A stretch of 64,000 nt of DNA. Origin: Nepenthes gracilis (taxonomy: Eukaryota; Streptophyta; Magnoliopsida; Caryophyllales; Nepenthaceae). The position numbers and the translations under genes were made by a program. Under the pieces are notes generated by a model, which did no database searches, had not been told where the DNA came from, and worked only from the letters and a program-made list of their open reading frames with translations. Positions 58,801 through 64,000 of this stretch are shown here, piece after piece. Every line of letters starts with the position of its first letter. Position 1 is the stretch's first letter. The DNA lies in the NCBI GenBank assembly GCA_033239525.1, contig BSYO01000003.1:10596001-10660000 (forward strand), written 5' to 3'.

Positions 58801-61800
58801 AAATTCCATAGACAATTATCTATCCTACATATACATATTTATACAACTAAGTTGTATATGTGGGTCCTCCGAACGTGTGGCGCATAATCTGTCTCTGCCA
58901 TCTGTGACATATTGATTCTTGTGACATGTTGATTCTTGCTGAAAATTCAAATCTGGGATTTTCTACCAAGGTAATTCTTCTTTCTGGATGCTCCCTCCCT
59001 TTGATATCTTAGTGAACATGGAGAAGCACCAGTATTGGAATACAAATGAACAAGAAAGAATAGCTGTGTAATGCACCTCAGATCAAGTGAATAGGACTGT
59101 CCCATTGCAAATTGCTTGAAATTGTTAGGCTTAGCTTCAACTTCTCCCTTATCTCTGTTCAGATTAGTGAAGTATCAGCAGACCATCGACAATATCTGAG
59201 CCTTAATAAATATGATTGATTGTAAAATACCAGCTGGACTTGGTCCGTATCTATCTTTTCATTTGATTCTGTGCATTAAGGTTCTTTCTTATAGCACAGT
59301 CATTTGTATAACATCTATACTTGAGTTCGTTTAATAATGTGGAAAAGAATTTGGTTGCATGATGTCTGATTATTGCTTGCTTTGAATGCATTTTCTATGT
59401 GCTTACTGGTTAAAGATGATTTGTCTTTTCTTGGGCCTGTTTCCTAAGTCTTGTTTTGGGTGCAGTCAAGAAATGCTGTCAAACGATCCCTTCCTGCTGG
59501 ATCTCTTACTAGGACAACAAAACAAGAGCTGGTAAAAGATGAGACTAAGCTGCTAAAAGCTGTTGGTAAAAATTCTGGTTTGTCTGGCAGTGAGAGAGAT
59601 CATACAACTCATCCTATAGAGAGCAGGCAAACTGGGGTCACTAATGTATCTTCTGCAGTGGATAGCAATGGTAATGTAGCTCCATCCAAAGGTCTGTCTC
59701 CATCTACAAGAATGTTAGATGTCCATAGTGGTGAAACAAAGGCGGAGGTTGGAGCCACCAAGTCTTCTGAGTTGAGGGGTTCTTTAAGAGATGGTGGCAC
59801 TGATCTATCTGAGGTGCCTCTTCCATCACCTGCTCATTCTGTTCATTCTCCTCGGCATGATGCTTCCATTAAGTCTGCTGAGAAGCAGCAAAAGCGGACC
59901 AGTCCAGCTGAGGAACCAGACCGGCTTAATAAACGTCGAAAAGCAGAATCTGATGTGGGAAATATGGAAACTGATGTTCGATTATCTGATAGAGACAAGA
60001 TTTTTGATGCCCGATTAATGACCAAATCCTATCCTACAGATCCTGATAAGTTAGGAGCAGATGAGCAAAGTGCCAGCAGGGCTGTAGATAAGCATTTAGA
60101 CAGGTCAAAAGATAAAAGCAATGAGAAGGGTGATAGAGACTATAAGGAAAGATCTGATCGTGTTGATAAGCCCCGTGATGATGTTTTAGCTGAAAAATCA
60201 AGAGATAGGTCTATGGAAAGATATGGCAGAGAGCGTTCAGTTGAAAGAGTGGCTGAGAGAGGGACTGATAGGAGTTTCGAGCGGCAAACTGACAAAGCCA
60301 AGGACGAACGAAACAAAGATGAAAGGGGAAAATTACGCTATAACGAAATGCCTGTTGAAAAATCTCATAGTGATGATCGATTTTTTAGTCAGAACTTGCC
60401 TCCACCGCCACCTCTACCTCCTCATGTGGTTCCACAGTCTGTAAATGCTAGTAGAAGGGAGGAAGATGCGGATAGAAAATTTGGTACTGCCCGGCATAGT
60501 CAAAGGCTCTCTCCAAGACATGACGAGAAAGAAAGGAGACGTTCTGAAGAGATTTCATTACTTGGTCAAGATGAGATGAAAAGAAGAAGAGAAGATGAAA
60601 TAAGAGAGAGAAAGCGAGAAGATCGTGAAGCACTGCCTGTTAAGGTATGCATCTATCTTGCTTCTTAGTCATGATGAAGATTGAACTACTTGTACAATTT
60701 CTGGCATTTCTATATTTGGTCTTGCATAGCATGTTGTGGTACTGTGTAACCATTGAGAAATAAATCCTGCCATTGAGATACCCTCTGGTTTTTGCCTGGA
60801 ATTATAGATGCTGTGGCATTGATGACAAAAATGATCAGATCATTAGAACACTTGCATTCCATATGTTTGGATGGTTAGCCGCTTGGCCACCTTGCCTACC
60901 ATATTTCCTTAATCATGCTTGTTTGGATGGTTAGCAGCTTGGCCACCTTGCTTACCATGTTTCCTTAATCATGCTTGTGTGTATGCTTGAATGCTGCATG
61001 CATCCAATAATTCTGTGAAACACCCATGAAATCAATGATAATATATGTATATTTTTTTAAAAAAAGGGTGCCACAAGAATCTTGTTAAGAAACCTCAAAT
61101 TTTGGATATATAGTTACTGTAAATGATCCATATGTTTGTGAGGTGTATATATATTTTTGGTTTTTTTCTTATAAATATATTTTTGTCCTTCCCTTAAGGA
61201 ATCTAAAAAATTGAATTAAGAAGATTTCATGTTTTATGGTTTGGCAATACCCATGTCTATGATACTAGTAAGAGAGTGGAATATGTATTTGATAAACTTT
61301 CTCATTTAACATCCTTGACAGAATTTTAGGTATTACCTTCCTCTAATTCTGAATTCCATGACTGCTGGGCCAGAGAATACACTCCTGCAGGACTTGTAGT
61401 TTTCATAATTTCTCCTATTTTTGCTTCATGAGAATACAAGGAGGATCCTGAAATGGAGTTTGTCATGGTAGAGGCAATATGTAGTTGATAAGTTGTCATT
61501 GAACACATGGAAGATATATGCTTCCTGCATAGAATTCGACATGTGAGTGGCACCCTCATCTCACTTGTTGAGAATAGCGTGTGCACACACGGATTTGGAG
61601 CTTCTCATGTGTGCACCTCCACCCCACCGCCAAAATAAAAGAATAAATAGTTTTTTTTTTTTCAGAGTATCCACATCCTATCCCTCTTGTACTTGCAACA
61701 ATTCTTTGCCTCATAACAGTTACCATTGTCAATGAAGGCAGAGATCTTCCCCTTGAGCTGGGTATAATGGCCATATGAAATGTGAATTTCTTGGGCAATA

Positions 61801-62998
61801 TGGCACATGCTTTTCAATATGATTGCATTTCAAATTAGTGGTAATCTATAGGTATTAAAGAAATAGTTAGCATTTTCTGTGCTGCTTATCCTGTGCATAT
61901 AGAAAGCATCAGTTTGGGACATGTATGTCATCAAAGTTGTGGCTTTTAATTTGACTTTCAATAGCAAGCTACTGAATTGTTTTTCTGGCATCCTTTGTTC
62001 GTAGGTGGAAGAGAGAGACAGGGAAAAGGATAGGGAGAGGGAGAGACTGAACCTTTTGAAGGATGAAATAGATGCCAATGCAGCCTCAAAGCGGCGGAAA
62101 CTTAAAAGGGAGCATCTGCCTGGAGGGGAACCTGGTGAATACTCTCCAGGTGCCCCACTGCCATCTTCCATTAGTATTAGCCTGTCTCAGTCATATGACG
62201 GGAGGGAAAGGGGAGACAGAAAGGGTTCCGTGGTCCCACGCCCAGGGTACTTTGAGGAACAAGCTCTAAGGATTCATGGAAAGGAAGCAGCACCAAGCAA
62301 GATGCCTCGTCGTGATACCGACCCGTATCCTTGAATATGCATTTTATTCATGAATCACATTTTCTGTTGACAGCATTTGCTTACACTTTTTGTGAATGTT
62401 TCATCATACATTTGGATGATTTTGCCAGGTACGTAGCTTATACATTGCAAAAGGCCATCGAGTATGTGAAATATTTGCAGCCTTACCAATAAATTGTTTA
62501 TAGACTATTTCCAAGATATGAACATGTCATCTCTAGGTCCCCATTGAGCAAATATTGACTTTGCCCCGAGTTTCACTGTCGGGTATCTTGCATATTGTGA
62601 AGGGTAGGAAAACAAAAAATTTGAAGGCTAATATTTGGTGATGCGTCTGATTTCCTGTCCGTATTGTTGCTATTAGTCTCTTTAGTCAATAAGTGCTAAT
62701 AGTGTGATCCCAGCCTCGTAGGTAGATATTACTGCATCTCCATTGAAACATCCAACTTTGTGTTTTTCGAGGTTTTGCTTTAGTTCATAAATCGTTTTCT
62801 TTGCATCACGAAAGCAGTGCTCAGTGCCTCGTGTGTATTAATGGATTGTCATACTTCAACATAATGCAGTCAGCTTTTTTCTGAAATGTTTTGTTTGCTA
62901 CGGATTGTCCTTAATCATCATACTTCAGGATGTATGACCGAGAATGGGATGATGAGAAGAGGCAAAGAGTTGAAGCTAAACGAAGACACCGGAAGTAG
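18469..62998 (+). CDS. THO2: THO complex subunit 2 (THO2), complete, 32 exons
   Basis: THO2 is the large scaffold of the nuclear THO/TREX complex, which couples transcription to mRNA processing and export and feeds small-RNA pathways in plants. Exons: 18469-18603, 18725-18850, 25178-25219, 28416-28475, 28598-28660, 29120-29200, 30208-30279, 30367-30414, 30572-30640, 30770-30903, 32467-32542, 34579-34772, 36179-36259, 36563-36770, 37421-37663, 37763-37843, 37937-38056, 38137-38196, 43269-43396, 46615-46711, 46807-46935, 47096-47199, 47750-47930, 48116-48294, 52673-53279, 53359-53463, 56296-56451, 56546-56626, 56849-57274, 59466-60644, 62005-62324, 62929-62998. They sum to 5655 nt, 1884 residues plus TAG. 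The plant family is about 1820 residues by memory of Arabidopsis THO2. The start [15 protein letters not shown] and end [13 protein letters not shown] match the family. All phases agree and no stop interrupts, so the gene looks intact despite 38 kb of introns. Confidence 0.97.
19909..20344 (+). repeat. 5' LTR of the intron-2 element
   Basis: 436 bp, TG...CA, paired with 24112-24538. It has a TATA-like CCTATAAAT at about 20061-20069 and a CT-rich downstream part (20160-20280), the usual shape of U3, R and U5 in plant LTRs. Confidence 0.88.
20345..20362 (+). other. Candidate primer-binding region of the intron-2 element
   Basis: Directly after the 5' LTR the sequence reads AATGGTGCTTTCATTGAG. 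A TGGTGCTTTCATTGAG string next to the 5' LTR is familiar from other plant LTR elements. I cannot assign the primer tRNA with confidence. Confidence 0.45.
20699..22264 (+). CDS. Long open frame of the intron-2 element, gag-like start, otherwise unassigned
   Basis: An uninterrupted frame runs from an upstream ATG at 20549 to a stop at 22264. The ATG at 20699 ([20 protein letters not shown]) is the more likely start, because it opens a helical, Gln- and Val-rich, coiled-coil-like stretch resembling the gag N-terminus of some plant LTR elements ([18 protein letters not shown]). From about residue 75 the protein is rich in Pro, Ser, Thr and Leu with no domain I recognise. Near the end are [20 protein letters not shown] and [20 protein letters not shown]. 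It has no CCHC knuckle and no enzymatic motif. It is the longest uninterrupted frame in the window, which is notable in an element this old. It may be a real accessory or gag-derived protein, or the frame may be kept open by composition. Confidence 0.4.
   Translation: MAEEQALKVLEAAVVRLSKEVKNVVVTVQQQAVAIRQHTERIVEITSTTKIIQHSIDDILPLINIIERNWSVNPCSLVVSSSVIFHHSLLHPTAFIPSSTTIPLPHLQIPTKTLLKMLPTPPGATTVLPLPLLQPEIAFIAGSVPQIAIYAPTSEQIWPSCPNHIHRLPLLTTNSSLSSTPSLFTAPTSETLPQTFENFRTNDAGGSHFHCLPHFKHLDSLKVPLQSPGSSSFPLKHPTEMAIHRELLLWPAVSLPDATSLAKLGKDTPNVSRQLTTHTNSTLSNKIPSPQSLTLQFSLSVTDEGGSVQTMTLITTITAPSELFHLNLILLLEKPAIPSLRDKILASIPPLYNPTRPMLLTSRIVEIEPLKAALDELVGEGQMLASTRRGPCTTTSYDMEACTTDCTTMFHRKILRELIETVMTGVGLSIPYALSLCVFGPELNVYIAGSTTTLIVVDSSFSDELFLKHENESNGGYAKGSAILNAHNVANVGSEYENLVANFHVSWGHWRKPSSNTTHFG
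22265..22780. other. Unassigned interior of the intron-2 element
   Basis: Between the long open frame and the aldehyde dehydrogenase fragment there is about 0.5 kb without a recognisable product. A minus-strand frame at 22476-22718 stays open for 80 codons and includes [20 protein letters not shown], helical in character. It could be another captured piece in antisense, but I cannot identify it. Confidence 0.3.
22781..23135 (+). pseudogene. Captured fragment of mitochondrial-type aldehyde dehydrogenase (ALDH2 family)
   Basis: The plus strand reads [18 protein letters not shown], then [12 protein letters not shown], a stop (TAG at 22984-22986), then [19 protein letters not shown], then [12 protein letters not shown] and AVDQGPQI. 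This follows ALDH2: the NAD-binding Gly-Ser-Thr-Glu loop, the catalytic-Cys loop (Gly-Gln-Cys-Cys-Cys-Ala-Gly) and the stretch after it. The segment of about 25 residues between them, including the Glu-Leu-Gly-Gly-Lys motif with the catalytic Glu, is missing. A Gln codon has become the stop just before the catalytic loop. No intron is seen, which suggests capture from spliced RNA. It is a dead fragment of a host gene inside a retrotransposon. Confidence 0.82.
23136..23700 (+). pseudogene. Captured fragment of an LRR receptor-like kinase ectodomain (RGI/RGFR type, subfamily XI)
   Basis: Directly after the aldehyde dehydrogenase piece, in the same open frame, come about seven plant-type leucine-rich repeats of 24 residues. 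Clear units are [89 protein letters not shown] and [20 protein letters not shown]. The wording [14 protein letters not shown] and FFAWQN is characteristic of the receptor kinases that perceive RGF/GLV peptides and their close relatives. There is no signal peptide, transmembrane segment or kinase domain. Several consensus residues are altered, as expected without selection. Confidence 0.82.
23701..24111 (+). other. 3' interior of the intron-2 element
   Basis: The chimeric frame ends at 23804. From 23838 a second frame contains [20 protein letters not shown] and ends [18 protein letters not shown], running into the 3' LTR. The [10 protein letters not shown] end resembles the last codons before the 3' LTR of many plant LTR elements. 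No enzymatic domain is present. Confidence 0.4.
24112..24538 (+). repeat. 3' LTR of the intron-2 element
   Basis: 427 bp, partner of 19909-20344. Differences are mostly single substitutions and a shorter CT run. It ends GTATCA, followed by the target duplication TAAGA. Confidence 0.88.
25382..25860 (-). pseudogene. LINE relic, zinc-binding RT-associated region
   Basis: The minus frame reads [20 protein letters not shown], then [15 protein letters not shown]. This matches the zf-RVT domain that follows the reverse transcriptase in plant LINE-derived proteins (Asn-Lys-Leu-X-Thr-Lys-Asp-Arg, Cys-X2-Cys, Glu-Ser-X-Asp-His-Leu). One metal-binding Cys has been lost. No intact RT is next to it. It is antisense to THO2. 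Confidence 0.65.
26230..26400 (+). repeat. AT-rich palindromic intron repeat, copy 1
   Basis: Rich in ATATTGG, CGATAT and CCAATA words, with GGAAAATATTAGTATCGG followed by GGCCGATACTGATAT. It shares the core AATATTAGTATCGG with copies in introns 11, 12 and 18. Confidence 0.55.
30452..30571 (+). repeat. Tandem duplication spanning the exon 9 acceptor site
   Basis: Two copies of a ~60-bp unit, 30452-30512 and 30513-30571, differ by a few bases (one extra CTTT, CCATGG against GCATGG). Both end ATCTTATGTAG|GTTT, giving two nearly identical 3' splice sites 59 bp apart. The second is the one that keeps the THO2 frame (VLECFELQ). Confidence 0.85.
30904..32466 (+). other. THO2 intron 10 (1.6 kb)
   Basis: Donor CAT|GTGTGT, acceptor TTACAG|ATATGC, splitting an Ile codon. 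I see no gene, RNA or mobile element that I can name in it. The frames at 31439-31804 and 32089-32343 have no recognisable domain. Confidence 0.5.
32543..34578 (+). other. THO2 intron 11 (2.0 kb)
   Basis: Donor GAG|GTAGTC, acceptor CTACAG|GCTAAT. It contains copy 2 of the AT-rich palindromic repeat (32860-33070). The remainder is AT-rich and unassigned. Confidence 0.6.
32860..33070 (+). repeat. AT-rich palindromic intron repeat, copy 2
   Basis: It contains ATTGGCCGATATATTGGCCA, then CGTGATTTTGTTGTGATGTT and GGAAATATTAGTATCGGGAT. The last two blocks recur in copies 3 and 4 in the same order and orientation. Confidence 0.6.
35070..35310 (+). repeat. AT-rich palindromic intron repeat, copy 3
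   Basis: It contains CGATATTGGGCATATTGG, an A17 run, then GATATATTGGCCAAATATCG, CGACATATTGTGATTTTGTC and GGAAATATTAGTATTGGGAG. The order of blocks is the same as in copies 2 and 4. Confidence 0.6.
35333..35911 (-). pseudogene. LINE reverse transcriptase relic
   Basis: The minus strand reads [14 protein letters not shown], where live plant LINEs have Ala-Asp-Asp, then [20 protein letters not shown]. The second frame gives VLCDHKYCS and later [15 protein letters not shown]. These match the RT catalytic strand and the C-terminal part of a common plant LINE family ([25 protein letters not shown]). The catalytic Asp pair is lost and the frame is broken. It is antisense to THO2. Confidence 0.75.
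39597..40300 (+). mobile_element. LTR-like fragment with internal duplication
   Basis: The stretch starts near AAGTTGATGTAGATATCAGG and is followed by a long TTTTATTTTA-rich part, then TAGGGTTT and a CT-rich leader. This order is familiar from solo LTRs of plant copia elements. Positions 39813-39990 and 39991-40170 are a tandem duplication of about 180 bp, each running from TAGGGTTT to TCCCCTACTT. No target duplication was identified, so the boundaries are approximate. Confidence 0.35.
42690..42990 (+). repeat. AT-rich palindromic intron repeat, copy 4
   Basis: The longest copy. It contains ATATTGGCGATATATAGGC, TATTGCGATATATTG, GCTATTTTGTCGCAATATCA, GGAAATATTGGTATTAGG and, near the end, GAATATCGGCCGATATATTC, a nearly perfect palindrome. 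Confidence 0.6.
43397..46614 (+). other. THO2 intron 19 (3.2 kb)
   Basis: Donor CTT|GTATGT, acceptor TTGCAG|GTGCAA. It contains two short duplications: a ~38-bp unit repeated near 44416 and 44505 (GTCTATGATGAGGTTGAAGT), and a 58-bp tandem unit at 46117-46233. No gene or mobile element is recognised. Confidence 0.55.
46117..46233 (+). repeat. 58-bp tandem duplication in THO2 intron 19
   Basis: The units at 46117 and 46175 both start GTTGCC and include TTTCTTCAGTTTTCTCCTG. They differ at a few bases. Confidence 0.75.
47451..47470 (+). repeat. A20 homopolymer in THO2 intron 22
   Basis: Twenty consecutive A. It could be the tail of an old retroposon, but no element is recognisable before it. 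Confidence 0.7.
47587..47621 (+). repeat. GT/GC dinucleotide microsatellite in THO2 intron 22
   Basis: Alternating purine-pyrimidine tract (GTGTGT, then CGCGCG, then GTGCGTGC), able in principle to form Z-DNA. Confidence 0.75.
49670..52371. mobile_element. Solo LTR of a Ty3/gypsy-like element, about 2.7 kb
   Basis: The stretch starts GTGTGGCGATCTGAACACG (from 49675) and ends ACGGGCCTTACA (52366). TATAG precedes it (49670-49674) and follows it (52367-52371), a 5-bp target duplication. The GTGGCGA start and the CGGGCCTTACA end are familiar from long LTRs of plant chromoviruses of the Tekay/Del group. No second LTR or coding region is present, so it looks like the product of recombination between two LTRs. 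An 89-bp tandem duplication lies inside. One base at the left edge is ambiguous, because TG starts at 49676. Confidence 0.6.
50822..50999. repeat. 89-bp tandem duplication inside the solo LTR
   Basis: 50822-50910 and 50911-50999 both run from ATTTATGCATGCAAAGATTA to CTAAGTAT(C/T)CGATAT, with about nine differences. Confidence 0.88.
53540..54240 (-). pseudogene. LINE reverse transcriptase C-terminal relic
   Basis: The minus strand reads [20 protein letters not shown], then [17 protein letters not shown], then LYGADSGAV. Further on it reads [20 protein letters not shown]. This is the order in plant LINEs: FRYLG, DEDVTHRI, VLCD, LYGAE, then the basic tail KKTLEETIRKDL. Stops and frameshifts break it. 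It belongs to the same kind of element as the relic in intron 12 and has the same antisense orientation. Confidence 0.75.
55865..55895 (+). repeat. ATT trinucleotide microsatellite in THO2 intron 26
   Basis: About ten uninterrupted ATT units. Confidence 0.9.
57275..59465 (+). other. THO2 intron 29 (2.2 kb)
   Basis: Donor GAG|GTATCA, acceptor GGTGCAG|TCAAGA. The flanking codons join ...SSEPE to SRNAVKRSL, so no exon seems to be missing. No gene or mobile element is recognised inside. The frame 58305-58781 has no known domain. Confidence 0.55.
60645..62004 (+). other. THO2 intron 30 (1.4 kb)
   Basis: Donor AAG|GTATGC, acceptor TTCGTAG|GTGGAA. It has a ~57-bp near-tandem duplication at 60866-60978 (GGATGGTTAGC(C/A)GCTTGG). 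Nothing else is recognisable. Confidence 0.55.
60866..60978 (+). repeat. ~57-bp tandem duplication in THO2 intron 30
   Basis: Two units begin TGTTTGGATGGTTAGC and end TTTCCTTAATCATGCTTG, with a few differences. Confidence 0.75.
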
Positions 62999-63750
62999 TT
63001 GAAGTTTGTTTGATCTCGGGTTATATTTGCCGCAGTTCGTTGTGTTTGTCAGAACTGTAGGACTCGGAATGGTTGTTTCTTTTTTCTAGGGTTAATGTTA
63101 GCACTAATTTGTTGGGCATGATCAGCCTGCTACCATGACCTAACTGGAATGCCTGCGTTGGCTGTTTATGCCCAGTGAATTTTTGTTTGGAACATGGAAT
63201 ATTGATTGGTCTTGTACAAGTTATTTGATGTCTTCTCTGTTAAATTGATCGAGATGTAAAGGCACTGGTCAATATATGAAGGTTTACGTTAATTTAAGAT
63301 TTGGGCATTAGACTCGTTAAATCAAAGCACTGAATTAAAAATATCGTGTATTTACCTCCCCCAATTTTATGTTTCTGAATATGGCTTAAGCATTTTGCAG
63401 ATGAATTGGTTAATTTATGGAGGGTAACGTTAAGGGATACCTTGGGATGACTCAGATAGACTGGGCATCTTATTTATGTATTTGTGCCGGTGGGTCCATA
63501 ATGAATTGATCGACAGATGATACATCATATTACCTAATATTCTGTGTATGCCCATTGGGTGACCCTTTAAACATCTCTCATCTGTGAAAGCAGCCACACC
63601 AGCCGATTGAAGAATTTTTCGTGATTTTAAGGCCAGGTCTCGAGTTCTCCCTGGCCACCCTATGCAATAGCATTTAGGGTGAGCTAAATCCTTTCACAAA
63701 GATATTATTCAAATGCAAGTATTTTATTTTTTAATTGTATATATATGTTT
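62999..63750 (+). other. THO2 3' UTR and downstream spacer
   Basis: Follows the THO2 stop codon. No canonical AATAAA at a convincing place and no recognisable gene, so the poly(A) site cannot be placed by eye. Confidence 0.4.
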
Positions 63751-63753
63751 TAA

Positions 63754-63988
63754 TTAATTTTTATTAATCGATATATTTTTCTGGCTCCTCAAAGTGAAAG
63801 ACTGCCTCCTTCTGGCCATTGCCGAGTTCATAACCATTTCTCGCTTGCCCGAACTTCTTGAGCCCAACGCTTGTGAACAAGTGCCCATGGGAACACGTGC
63901 AAGTGAGTTTTCGGAGAATGACGAGATGATCTTTCTGGAGAAGGATGGCAAAATTTGTATGGAGAAGATGACAAACTCTTCTCTTCAC
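63754..63988. other. Possible exon of a neighbouring gene, unassigned
   Basis: After AT-rich spacer, a more GC-rich 230-bp block stays open on both strands. Minus frames read VPMGTCSQALGSRSSGKREM and FAILLQKDHLVILRKL. A plus frame reads LLLAIAEFITISRLPELLEP. I recognise no family in any of them and cannot choose a strand. It may be a terminal exon or UTR of a gene beyond the window. Confidence 0.2.
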
Positions 63989-64000
63989 CTCCTCGGGCTT

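Larger units (their letters stand above)
56849..62998 (+). other. THO2: THO2 exons 29-32: charged C-terminal tail (residues 1221-1884)
   Basis: The tail is low in hydrophobic residues and rich in Arg, Asp, Glu, Lys and Ser. Exon 30 (1179 nt) has a proline run (LPPPPPLPP), repeated Arg-Asp and Lys-Asp pairs, and a basic stretch ([18 protein letters not shown]). Exon 31 begins with an Arg/Glu/Asp/Lys run followed by GEPGEYSPG. Exon 32 closes with [20 protein letters not shown]. Such tails in THO2 proteins bind nucleic acid. The tail is predicted to be largely disordered. The last intron splits a Pro codon (CC|G). Confidence 0.9.

Noticed and set aside
1..64000. CRISPR arrays, bacterial operons, rRNA or tRNA genes
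   Set aside because: Spliced plant genes dominate the window. The repeats seen are LTRs, tandem duplications and microsatellites, and no tRNA cloverleaf with a GGTTCGAATCC-like arm was noticed.

Overview
The window is plant nuclear DNA, almost certainly from a flowering plant. It has spliced genes with GT-AG introns, two conserved plant nuclear proteins, and several classes of plant retrotransposon relic. I cannot name the species. The very long, transposon-filled introns point to a medium or large genome.

Layout. (1) 1-1490: remains of a Ty1/copia element on the minus strand (gag relic, primer-binding site, LTR-like sequence). (2) 2731-7553, plus strand: the six 3' exons of the nuclear gene for the anthranilate synthase beta subunit (glutamine amidotransferase, tryptophan pathway). 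Its first exon or exons, with the transit peptide and the start of the domain, are not in view. (3) 8228-17570: a nearly complete but decayed Ty3/gypsy element of the Tat type on the minus strand. It has two ~600-bp LTRs, a 5-bp target duplication AGTAT, a PBS, and relics of gag, protease, RT, two RNase H domains and integrase. Between integrase and the 3' LTR lies an extra gene in the opposite (plus) direction with its own TATA box and a GT-AG intron. (4) 18469-62998, plus strand: the whole coding region of THO2, the scaffold subunit of the THO/TREX mRNA-export complex. It is resolved here into 32 exons coding for 1884 residues, with all phases consistent and no in-frame stop.

The THO2 introns hold most of the mobile DNA. 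Intron 2 carries a complete LTR element (19909-24538, target duplication TAAGA, sense to THO2). In place of a pol gene it has a 1.7-kb open frame and pieces of two host genes: a mitochondrial-type aldehyde dehydrogenase and an LRR receptor kinase of the RGI/RGFR type. Introns 3, 12 and 26 carry antisense LINE relics. Introns 3, 11, 12 and 18 each carry a copy of an AT-rich palindromic repeat, all in the same orientation. Intron 24 carries a 2.7-kb solo LTR (target duplication TATAG). Intron 18 carries an LTR-like stretch with a 180-bp tandem duplication.

The two host genes are independent housekeeping genes on the same strand, separated by the Tat element, which sits about 0.9 kb upstream of the THO2 start codon. 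The strongest candidates for something unusual are the gene-capturing LTR element in intron 2 and the oppositely oriented extra gene of the Tat element. Next come a duplicated 3' splice site before THO2 exon 9 and a GC-AG intron in the anthranilate synthase gene. Coordinates of exons and LTRs were read by eye from splice signals and protein continuity. No alignment or database search was run.
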